From assembly GCF_019900845.1 (NCBI RefSeq), contig NZ_CP074570.1, positions 2,542,001 to 2,606,000 of the forward strand: a stretch of DNA of 64,000 nt, in the 5' to 3' direction. Source of the DNA: Paraneptunicella aestuarii (GTDB lineage: Bacteria; Pseudomonadota; Gammaproteobacteria; Enterobacterales; Alteromonadaceae). Below are positions 48,901 through 60,900 of the stretch, piece by piece (position 1 is the first letter of the stretch; each line of letters starts with the position of its first letter). Position numbers and translations under genes: made by a program. Below the pieces are notes generated by a model. It made no database searches and was not told where the DNA came from. It saw only the letters and a list, made by a program, of their open reading frames with translations.

Positions 48901-51900
48901 CGGTATTCCACACAAGGTCTGTCGACATTTAACCCATCCAGCAACGCCTGCTTTTCAGCAGACAGCACTGAGCGACCAGTGAGTATTAACCGGGCATGAC
49001 GGGTGTTGTTAATGATGTCTTGAGCAAAAACCAGCCCTAAACCACCCAATCCCCCAGTGATCAGGTAAACACCGCGTTCTTTGTAGACAGAATCCAATGA
49101 GTGCGTTGCCTGGCGTTCGATTACTTGAAGTTCTTGCCAATGTTGAACATATCGCGTGTTGTTCTCATATTTAATCACGGAGTCAACGAACTGTTGAGCA
49201 TTCTGTTGAAGCTGTTTAGCCACTTCCGCGGTAGTAGATAACGTGTCTATTTGAACAACTTGCCCCACTATGTTGGGGTTTTCCAGAGTTGCGGTTTTCA
49301 ACAAGCCCGAAAGCCCCGTAAACAAGGAACCGGTTTGAGTATTCGGTATGACGATCTGAACAAGCACTTTTTGCGTTGGCTTAGCCAATATCAATCCTTT
49401 AAGCTGTTCAAAACATGCCAGTGCATATTCTCTGTATTTCTTGCTAAATTGTACGCCGAGATCTTCACCGCCCGCCTCTATCAGAGCCGGTAAACTCACA
49501 CATTGACTTGATGGCACCTGAGCAGCCAGTTCGTTCAACTGAATACCGCTTACACCGCACAACACAATGTGATGCTCAGCATAGGCTTGAGTGCTATTCG
49601 TTTGAGTAGTTGGCACAGGCTGCCACACGGGTTTAGTCATTAATGTAGCGATAACTTCCCTGGTATGAATATCCTCCTGGACTTGAGTTTGGGTCTGTGA
49701 TGGGTCAGCAACCTGCTCTTCAAACTCGCGAGTAGATAACCCGGTCATTCTCACACAAACACGTCCCTGTGCATCACACAAGTCTATGTCCAAAGCTTGG
49801 CTTGTTTGCTTATCTGACACTCTCACCCAGGCAAACAGAGTATTGGCACAAGGCGCTATCACATCAAGGGATGCCATAGAGAATGGCACAAACTGTTTGA
49901 TGGCTGCTCGCATTGGCTGCAAATCGTCGCTGTTAAGAATCAAACTGATCGCAGCCTGGAACGCCGCATCCATTAGGCTTGGATGAAGTACGTAATCGCT
50001 TTGTGTTGCTGTTGTAGTTACAGACATCGGTAAACGTAATGTCGCCAAGGCTTGAGCTTTGGTTTGCCCATCACTTAATTGAATACTGTCTAGCCCTTGA
50101 AGCCCTGCACCATACTCCAGCCCCATAGGTTTAAGTGCTTGATAGCAGGTGTGGCTGTCTAAGATTGTATGCGTAAGCTGCGAGCGAATATGAGCAAGAT
50201 CCAGTTCACGTTCAAAGCCAGGTTCAGCCGCTTCCAAATCAATAAACTGCGCCGCTCCCTGGAAATGGATAACACGCTCGTTCTGTTCCATGCTGCTGTA
50301 CATTTCATATTGGATTTTGCCATCAGCATTACCAAACAAGCTGGTGTGCAACTCTGTTACGGGCTGATTCTCTCCATTTATTTTCTCCCCATCCACCTTC
50401 TCTCCGGCATTCATTGGCAATGCTGCTCCCCAAACGAGGTCGCGCAAGCTCAACGCGGTAAAGCGAGATTTTCCTGTGGCTTTTTCCACCGCAACACGAG
50501 CCATTTCCAAATAGCTCGCACTTGGCAAGAGTTTCACGCCATTAACGCGATGATCGCTTAAGAAGAATTCCGTACCTGTAAAGCGGGAAGTAAAACGCTG
50601 TTCCGACAACTCGGAAGTGTTCTCATGAATCAATGGGTGAATAACGCTACGAGTGATTGCATTGAGCTGCCCCCCAATAGCGTCTCGACTTTCGCCGCCA
50701 GCACTATTTAGCAGATCGCTAATCCAGTATTTCTCTTGAGCAAAAGGGTATGTCGGCAGGCTAATACGCTGAGGCTTTGCATCACCATAAAGGGTATTCC
50801 AATCAAACTGGAAGCCTTTTACCCACAGTTCCAGCAACTTAAAAATCTTTTCCGGGCTGATCCATTGTTCGATGGCATATTGCAGATCTTTGTCACCGGT
50901 TAATACCGACAAGGCCTCTTTGTTATCTTTAACGCGACCATAGTACAGGTCTTCAACCTCTTGTTGTTCATCAAGGTAAGCCTGGAGTTTTTCTGCCAAC
51001 TGCGACACAGAATGAACGATAACCCCTAAACGCTCTTCCATAGCTTCACGACCAACTTGTAAGGTGTAAGCAAGGTTGAGTAAATCTACAGGCTCATCAT
51101 CTCTTTGAATAAACGCCAACAGGTTACTGACCATTTCCTGTAACTGCACAGAGGTTCTGGCTGACAATGGCACAACAACGGGAGTGTCCGATACGGTAAC
51201 AGGCTCTCGTTTTTCCCGTCGATATTCGGAAATAATCATATGGGCATTACTGCCCCCAGCACCAAAAGATGAAATACCCGCAATTAAAGGCTGTTCACGA
51301 CCTTCAATAACCGGACGCTGCCAGTCTTTTAGCGTTTGGTTAACCACAAACGGCGTGCGTTCAAAATCAATATTCGGATTGAGCGTTGAGGAATGCAGCG
51401 AAGGCACAATTTTCTCGTGTTTCATTTGCAGAAGCACTTTAGTCACGCCAGCAATACCCGCAGCGCCTTCACAATGACCAATATTGGATTTTGCTGAGCC
51501 TATTTTGCAGAACCCGGTATTCTGGGCTGCTTTGCCAAAAGCCTGCGTGAGTCCAGCAATTTCTATAGGGTCGCCCAACTTGGTACCCGTACCGTGAGCT
51601 TCAATATAACTGATGCAACCGGGATCGACCTGAGATTCTGCCAAAGCAACTTCAATAGCGTTGCGCTGTGCTTTCGGATTGGGAACCGTGTAACCATTGG
51701 TTTTGCCACCGTGATTGATCGCGCTGCCAAGGATAACACCATGAATATTGTCAGCATCGTCGATGGCATCTTGCAGGCGTTTAAGTAACACCACACCAAC
51801 ACCCTCACCCGGGATATAACCGTCACCGCCTTCACCAAAGCTTTCACAATGCCCTTTGGTTGAAATAAACTGCCCAGCACTCAACATCAAGTATTTGTTC

Positions 51901-54900
51901 GGGTGAATGGTCACATTCGTACCACCCGCAATGGCCAGATCGGTTTTATGATGTTTGAGATCCTGACAAGCCAGGTGAATGGCGGTGAGAGACGATGAAC
52001 ACATAGAGTCCACAGCCATACTTGGGCCATGCAAATTCAGTATGTAAGAAACACGGTTAGCAATGCTGGCGTAACTGCCCGACAGCGCCATACGATTGCC
52101 CTTTAAGCTTTCTTCAGCACCAAAAAGCGGGTATTCGCCGTACATCACCCCGGCATACACCCCAACTTGTCCAGCCAATCTTATTTCTGGATAGGATGTA
52201 TCACGCTTGACTGTATGCAACGTTTCGCGCGTATAGCCCGCATCTTCAATAGCCATCCACACATGTTGCAAAAACAAACGTTCTTGCGGATCCATTACCA
52301 TTGCTTCGAGCGGTGATATATTAAAGAACAAGGGATCGAACTCATCGACACCGTCAATAAATCCCCCCCATTTGCTGTAATGTGCGCCGTTTTGGTTGCG
52401 ATCTTCGGTGAAATACGACTGCCAGTTCCAACGTGAAGCCGGTACTTCTGTGATGCAATCATTACCCGCTTGCAAATTGTGCCAATAATCTTGCAGATTA
52501 CGCGATTGCGGGTAACGACCACTTAAACCAACAATAGCAATGTTTAAAGCTGACGTTTCCGACTGGCGAGTTTGGCTCAAAACTGGCGTAAAGCGTTTTC
52601 TCTTACGCACGCTGGAGATATGTTTCTGTTCTGCTGTTGCCTCAGCTTGCAGCAGTGAAGCTACTGCACGTGTATCTGGCGCTTTTTCCTTCACTCCTGA
52701 ATCAAACAGCGAAACCAGTGTGGCATGGTGAGATTCAACCAAATACTCGGTTAGCTCTGCGATGGTTTGATATTCAAAGAACAAGGTTTTAGACAAAGAA
52801 CCAAAGGTTTTCTCCAACTGATTGGTTAGGCTGACGGCAAGAATAGAATCCATGCCGTATTGCTCCAGTGGTGCTTGCACGTCTATTTGAGCTGACGGCA
52901 ACTTCAATACAGTTGAAAAATGTCTCTTCAAATATTGCAGTGTTTTTTCGGTCAGGTTGCTAGCCGCTGGCTCATGACTCAATAAAACCGGGCGCTCTTG
53001 AGTTGGTGTCTGTTCAACAAGCACCTCGGACACAGGAGAAGCTAAAACAGCGGCGCGCATTTGCGCCAGTTCACCTTCCATGACCAACACCTGCCCTTGC
53101 TCTAGCTGTAAGCATTGGTGGAAAGCACTAATACCTGTTGTGGTGCTCATAGGAACCATGCCCGTGGCCTGCTTCATCATGGCTTCGGTAGTTTGATCAA
53201 CACGCATACCGCCGTCTTTCCAAAGCGGCCAATTGATGGACACAGTGCGCCCTTTACGCAACTCGGTGCTTACTAAATGATTACGGTAATGAGCAAACTG
53301 ATCCATGAAAGCATTAGCAGCAGCATAATCAGCCTGCCCCACATTGCCCATGGCACTGGTTGACGAAAACAGCACGAAAAAGTCTAGTGGCAAGCCTTTG
53401 CTTGCCAGATCAAGGTTAACCACTCCCGCCACCTTCGGCGCGAGTACATGTTTGAATTCCTCTTCCGACTTATTCAGGATAAAGTTGTCGGCGATGACAC
53501 CTGCACTATGAATAATGCCATTCAAACCGTTGCAGGTTTGTTGAATATGCTTAATCAAGTCGTTGACTTGCTCTGCCTGCGTTACATCAACACAGCGATA
53601 TTCCACTTCACCATTTTGCGCGTTTAACGCATTGATGAGTGTTTGTTTTTCAGGTGTCAGCGGTGAACGCCCGGTAAGTATCAACTTAACATTGGCGGTA
53701 TGGCTAAGAATATCGTTAGCCAATAACAACCCTATACCACCTAACCCACCAGTGATCAGATATACGCCGCCATCCTTGCAGGCATGGTTTGATTGCGATG
53801 CATCACTCTGAAGCTCTTCCCAGCCTTGCACCAGGCGTGTGTTATTTTGGTATTTCACAACCGAAAGACTGGGCTGCTGAGCACTTTGCTGCAACTGTTC
53901 CGCCACCGCTGCCGTGCTCGCTGTAGAATCAATGAGAATAATTTGTCCAAGAATATTCGGATTCTCTAACGCTGCCGCTTTCAATAACCCTGACAATCCT
54001 GAGAATATAGCGCCCGTTTGAGTATTCGGAACAAGAATTTGAACCAGCACTTTTGCCTTAGGTTTAGCCTGCATCAAGGCTTTAAGCTGAGCAAAACAGG
54101 CCACTGCGTATTCGCTATACTGGGCGGCAACGTCTTCCTCTGATGCCTGCGATAACAAGAGGTGAGACTGAATTAATGATGTTGCATCAGAAGATACCGG
54201 CTCTGAAGACAATAAACGTGATAACTCATTGGTGTCTATCGAGTCTATTCCACACAAAACAATGTGTCGCTCTGCGTAAGTTTGCAGCTCAGAAACAGCA
54301 GGCGCGGTCTGCCACACGGGTTTGGCGAGCAATGTACTGGTTTGCGTCTCGCCAATGGCATTGTCAAGAACGCGCGACGAGAATCCTCTCATTCGTACGC
54401 ACACCTGCCCCAACTCATCGCACAAGTCGATATCCAGTTTTTGGACGCGCTTGGATTGTGTCGCTTTTACCGGCTTTGAAGAATCATTTGTAGACGCTAA
54501 TTCTGCCTTACGTACCCATGCATACATAGTCTGTGTACAGGCCGACATCACCACTAACGAATCCAGTGCAAAAGGCAACCCTACGCCTTTGGTTACGTTG
54601 TAGCCAGCGTCTTTGTTCAGGATCAATCCAATGGACGATTGCAGCGCCGAGTCAATCAAAGCCGGATGTAACAGATAATCCTGCTGCGTATTTAGCACCG
54701 CTTGTGGCAATGCCAGTTTTGCCAATACCTGCCCTTCGCCCTGATAGACTTCCACTATGCCTCGGTGGCCTTCACCATAGTTCAAGCCCATGGCATCGAA
54801 CGCCTGATAACAGGTCTCAGCATCCAAAACACCTTGCGTCATGTGCGCTTTAATACTGTCTACATCCAGTGGCGAAAGCGTTTCTTTTCTAGCAAACACC

Positions 54901-57900
54901 ACCTCTCCCTGGGAATGAATGATTTCTTCACCCGCTGGAGTTTCACTGTAAATTTCGTAATGAAGCTGTTCATCAGCGGCTTCACCCAAGCCGATATTGA
55001 CGGTTTTTGTATCATTAACCACTATGGGCTGTGCCCACACCACATTGTTGAGCGTAATGATGGTGTCTTGAGCAAGTTCACCGACAGATTGCTGAATAGC
55101 AGCGCGCGCCATCTCAAGGTAACCCACTCCCGGCAGGACTTTTTCACCTTTAACTCGATGATCCCGTAAGAAGAACTCATTACCGGTAAATATTGAGGTA
55201 AAGCGCTGTTCTGATAAGTCGGAGGTGTTCTTATGAAGCAGCGGATGAATATTGTTCTGTTGGCTAACCTGAGTTGTAGTTACTGTACTTGAAACCGGAT
55301 ACTTGTTCTGAATAAACGGATAAACAGGCAAGCTCGGGAGTCGTCTAACACTGCCGGTCTGATAAAGCGACTGGTTCAATGCTTGCCAATCAATGGCTAC
55401 GCCTTCAACCCATAACTTGCTCAGTGTAATCAGATCTTGCGCGGCAATAGCGCTTTGAACCTGTTCACGGTTGTGATTACTGACAGCACCTGTTGATGTT
55501 TTACCTTTACGATACGGGTTGATCTCACCTGTAACAGTGGCATCTGAACTACCACCATTGATGGCAATGTTCAATGCTTCAAGTAATTGCGCCCGGCTTT
55601 GAACCACTATCGCCAAGCGGTGCTTCATGGCTTCGCGTCCAACCTGGAAGGTATACAGCAAGTTCGCGAGGTTCACCGTTGGGTGCTGTTCAACGTAGCA
55701 ATGAATCGCTTCAAGATAGGGCTTTAACTGGCTTTTTGCCTTCGCCGATACCACCAACAACCCTTCTTGTTTCGGCTCATCAAGCAATTCATTGCCCAGG
55801 TATTCTTCAATAACTACATGAGCATTAGTGCCACTGCGTCCAAATGCACTGACCGCACCCATTCTTTTTTCGCCAGGATTGCGCTGCCAGTGTTTACTGG
55901 ATTTGTTGACATAAAATGGGCTTGTCTGCCAATTGATATAATCACTTTCTTCCTGACAATGCAGGCTCGCAGGGATGGTTTTGTGCTTAATGGCACACAG
56001 CAAATTGATTACGCTGACTAACCCGGATGCCGCTAAGGTGTGACCCAGGTTGGTTTTGTTACTGGTTAAAGCGCAATATTGTTGTTTACTGGTTTGCCCT
56101 TTGAAAACCTCCATCAGGGCATTCACTTCAACCGGATCACCCAGATTAGTACCTGTTCCATGAGTAACAATGTAATCGAGTTGTTCAACATCAATGTTGT
56201 TTCTCAGATAAACGTCTTTAATTAACTCCGCTTGTGCTTCGCCATTGGGCGCAGTAACACCGTTGGTTTTACCGTCAAAGTTAATGCCGCTCGCTTTAAC
56301 AAGGCCATAAACAGGGTCGTTGTTTGCCTCGGCGTCACTACGACGTTTGAGCACCAACACAGCCACCGATTCACCACCCACAATGCCATTAGCCTGATTA
56401 GAAAAGGTGTGGCATTTGCCGTCTTCTGACAACATTTTGCCTTGGCTCATCATGACATAGCTGGCTGAGCTTTGTAGCAAAGCAATACCGCCCACTAATG
56501 CCACATCGCTTTCTTTGTTTTGTAAGCTGGTGCAGGCTTGATGGAAGGCAACCAAACCCGAAGAACAAGCCGTATTAGTCGCGACTACCGGGCCCCTAAA
56601 GTTGAGGAAATAGGACAGGCGAGACGAGATCATAGCGCCGCCAGAGCTCGTTAGAGCAAGCCCGGTAGTACCAGCATCACCTTCGGTTTCATGTTCAAGT
56701 CTGGGCTGACCACCCTCTTCCATACCAACAAAAACACCCACTTTTTGCTTGCTCAACGCCGCAGGGTTGATGCCGCCGTCCTCCATGGCATGGTACGCTT
56801 CCATCAAGAACAGGCGCTCTTCTGGTGGCATATACTCAGCTTCACGAGGAGAGATTTCAAAGAACAAAGGATCGAATGTATCAATATCGGCAATCATTCC
56901 AGCCCATTTTGAATATGACTTATTGGGGTTTTTACCCGTTGCGTCATAGTAATCGCTGAGCCTTCCCCAACGAGATTCCGGAATGTCTTTTACGGCATTG
57001 GTTTCTGTTAGCAGAATGTCCCAGAAAGCATCGACTGTACGGGCATCAGGGAATTGACCACTCACGCCGACAATAGCGATATCTTCTTTGCTCCCCGCAC
57101 CTGCAAAACCTTGTTTTCGGCTTCTTCGATGGGTCTGCGGTAATGCATTTGCTGGCTCTGCAACTCTGGCTGAGGCAGTAGAAACCTGTTGTACCTTAAA
57201 TGTGGGGGCTTGATATAAATCAGCAAATTGCTCAGCGTAGGTAGCAAGCAGGTGATCACACAATTGACTCAAAGTAGTAAAACTGAAGAACACCGATGGC
57301 GTTATTTCTATGCCAAAGTCGCTGCTCATTGCTCGTGAGAATTTGGTCAGTCCGATGGAATCAAAACCAAAATCGGCAAAGTTAATGTCATCTTCAATTT
57401 GGTCAACAGGCACTTTTAAGATGCTTTCAACCATCTGTTTAACGTCAAGGCTGACACATTGAGCGATGTCGAGTCCTTTCAGGGCTTGACGCCAACGTTT
57501 GCCCGGTGCTTGTTGCGCTTCGACCAAGGTGTTGTTTAATGTGTTTTCGAGGGCTACAGGCGCTGTTTTCAGAGCCTCTGACGCATGTTCAAGCTCATCT
57601 TCAAGCTCTTGCCATTCAGGACGGTACTTGCGACTTAAGAAGTCGGCAATGCGAGCTTCATCACCGTTTAACACCAGAGTTTGAGCGTGACCCTTGGCTA
57701 AAATCGCTTCGAACGCCGCAATGCCTTGTTCTGTGGTTAACAAAGATTGACCACTGCTTTTTAAGTAGAACTCGGTGGCAGCTTCGTCACTCACTCCCAT
57801 TCCACCGCTTTGCCACAATGGCCAATTAATGGCAATGTATTGCGGTTGTTCAGCTTGTTCTTGTCCTGTTTGCGCCTGGCGTTGACTTACCGCCATTTGG

Positions 57901-60900
57901 TAGCGCTTGCCTGCGGCGTAAGAACAACTACCCAAATCTCCTAAAATGGCTGAGGATGAACTGAAATAGCAAATCCATTCGCAGTGTTTAAAGGCCGCAT
58001 TAATAGCATCAGTGCCTGCGATATTGGCAGATAACACACCGTTAAATTCATCCCAGGTAGCCTCGGTGATTTTTTTCTCAGGTTCAATGCCTGCCGAGTG
58101 AATCACACCATTAGGCATCCTGTTATTTTGCTCAAGCTCTATAGCTAAAGCTTGCAGTTTGCCGATATCGGTAATGGCGATGGCTTCATAACGTGCAGAC
58201 GCCGCGCCTTCTGCTTTTAGGTTTTCTAAAATCTGTTGATGCTCTACAGTGGCGGCAGAGCGTCCTAATAGAATCAAGTTGGCGTGGTAATGTTTGGCTA
58301 GATAAGTCGCAAAGATCTTGCCCAAGCCCCCCATGCCGCCAGTGATCACATAAGTACCTTGTTGTTTCAAAGGCACACTGGCTGCCGGCTGGTATTGCAC
58401 CGGTTTGATAGAAAGCTGCTGATGTTGCTGTTGGTTATAACGAAATACACCAACCCGTCCGATGCACTGGGCAATGGCCTCAGCCGACGGCACATCGTAC
58501 ACAATAGTGAAGCGCAATTTTGGTAATGCCAATGCCATCGAACGTTCAAAGCCGATCCAGGCTTGTTCATAGGCCGATTGACTGCTGCCCACTAAAATCA
58601 ACTGCGATACGCTGGAGTTGCAAGATTGAATCAGTGTGAAAAGATTTTCTATGGTTTGAATGCTGTCTTTGCTCGAATGGTCTTTATTCGTTTCAGGACG
58701 GTAAATAACAGCAATTGAACCTTGTTCTTGCTCTTCACCAAGAGTCTGAAGTTGTTGTAATGCGTGCGACAACTCTTCTGTAGCTTGCCATTGTGTTACT
58801 TCCTGAATCATTTTTTCTTGTAATTCGTCTGCAATGGCATCGTTGACACCCACATACAGCACGCGGTCAAAACTCGCAGCAGGCTCTGCAACCGCAATAT
58901 CTTGCCAATATTCTTGATACAGATTCAGGCTTGCCTCGACGTTGCGCTCACTCACAGGCGAGAAAGAAGGCTTAATGGAAGCTTTGACATGAGAATCATC
59001 CAGCCCCTGTTCAATCGCTTTTAGCACCACGGCACGCATCTTCACACATACCAGGCCTTGCTCGTCGGTAAGGTCAATATCGAGCATTGGTACGCTGGTG
59101 AGCACATTACCTGCATGAGTCTTATCTACATTAGTCTTGTCAGCATTGGTTTGAGGATTGCTATGACGTATCCACGCGTACATGTTTGAAGTACAAGGTG
59201 CGAAAATCTGCAACGACGACATGGCAGCTGGTACGAGTGCTTCACCAAGGGCTATAGCATTGGCCTGAAAGACAGAATCCAATAAACAAGGATGCAACAC
59301 GTAACAGGATGTATGATTGCCAGCAGATTCAGGTAACGACAACCTGGCTAATATCTGATTATCACCTTGATACAGATCCTGTATGCTTTGGTACTCTGAG
59401 CTGTATTCATTGCCCATTTGCTTCAAGGCATGGTAGCAAGCTTCGGCACTCAAGCTGGAATGACGGGCTTGAGACTGAATCTGAGACTGGATCTCATTAA
59501 TATTCAATACCGTCTGGACATCGGTCACTTTAAGCTGTGCGGAACCACTAAAATGCACCGTGGCATTGTCAGAAGAAGGTTCTGAACAGGTGTAAGTTTC
59601 AAACTGAATCTGACCACGTTGATCTTCAAACAACGCAATATGAATGTCTGATGTTTGTTCTTGATTTTTGCTGTTTTTACTCGCATCGGTCAAGACAACA
59701 GGTTGACCCCATACAAGGTGGTTCAATTGCATGGCAGCATGAGTTTTGGTCGCAATACCCGTAGCGTTAACAAGAGCTGCATGAGCCATTTCCAAATAGT
59801 TCACTTCTGCCATAACTGCCAGGTTGTGTCTCTGAGGGCAAGCCAATAGCGGTTCACTACCTGTAAAGCGAGAGGTATAACGCTGCTCGGTTAAATCCGA
59901 GGTGTTTTCATGTAATAACGGATGAAGCTTACTCGCGCCGTTACCAAACATACGACCACGGCTCTGCATTAGCGTTTCGGTTTTAGAAACGTAATAGTTT
60001 TCTTTAGCAAACGGATACACCGGCAAGTGAAGGCGCTGAACCGTTGTTTCGCCGTAGAACCCCTGCCAGTTTACTGAATAGCCTTGCATCCATAGCTCTG
60101 CGATTTTTTTCAACTTACCCTTTGCAATCCAGCGCGTTATCGCTTCTTGCAAATCGGGATCAGCATCAAACAGATCTGCTCCGCCTGTTTTTAAGTTAAC
60201 TCGCGCATTCCAAACATTTTGTGTTTTGCCTTTAGCCAACCAGTTTTCTAGCTGTTGAATGGCTTGTTCGACACTGGTGGTAAGTAACATTAAGCGCTCT
60301 TCCATCGCCACTCGCCCGGTTTGCATTGTGAAGGCCAATGAACGCAAATCAGTATTTGGAAAGCGTTGTAAATGCGCCAAAAACGTTTGTGCATATTCTC
60401 GCAAACGTTCGCTGTTTTTTGCCGAAATAGGCAGTAGAACGGCTTGATTTTCCTGGGCTTTCTGCGCTATTGGCGAAATAGACGAAGAAGCAGACTGAGC
60501 AAGATATTCTTCTAAAATAACGTGAGCATTAGAGCCTGTAGCCCCAAAAGAGCTGATGCCAGCCCGTCGCGGTTGCCCGTTTGAGCTATGCCAGTCCTGA
60601 GTTTCTGTCTGCACATAAAACGGCGAAGATGGTAAGTCTAAATAAGGATTGATCACTTCTGAATGAAGCGATTTCACCAGGGTTTTATGGTGTAACTGCA
60701 AAATAGCTTTGGTTAAGCCACTAATGCCTGCTGCGCCTTCGGCGTGCCCCATATTAGATTTAACCGACCCTAAAGCACAGTATTGTTGCTTGTCGGTGAA
60801 TTCTCTAAACGCTCTGTTCAATCCCTGAATTTCGATAGGATCGCCCAGTGACGTACCCGTACCATGAGCTTCGATATAACTGATAGTTTCCGGATTAATG

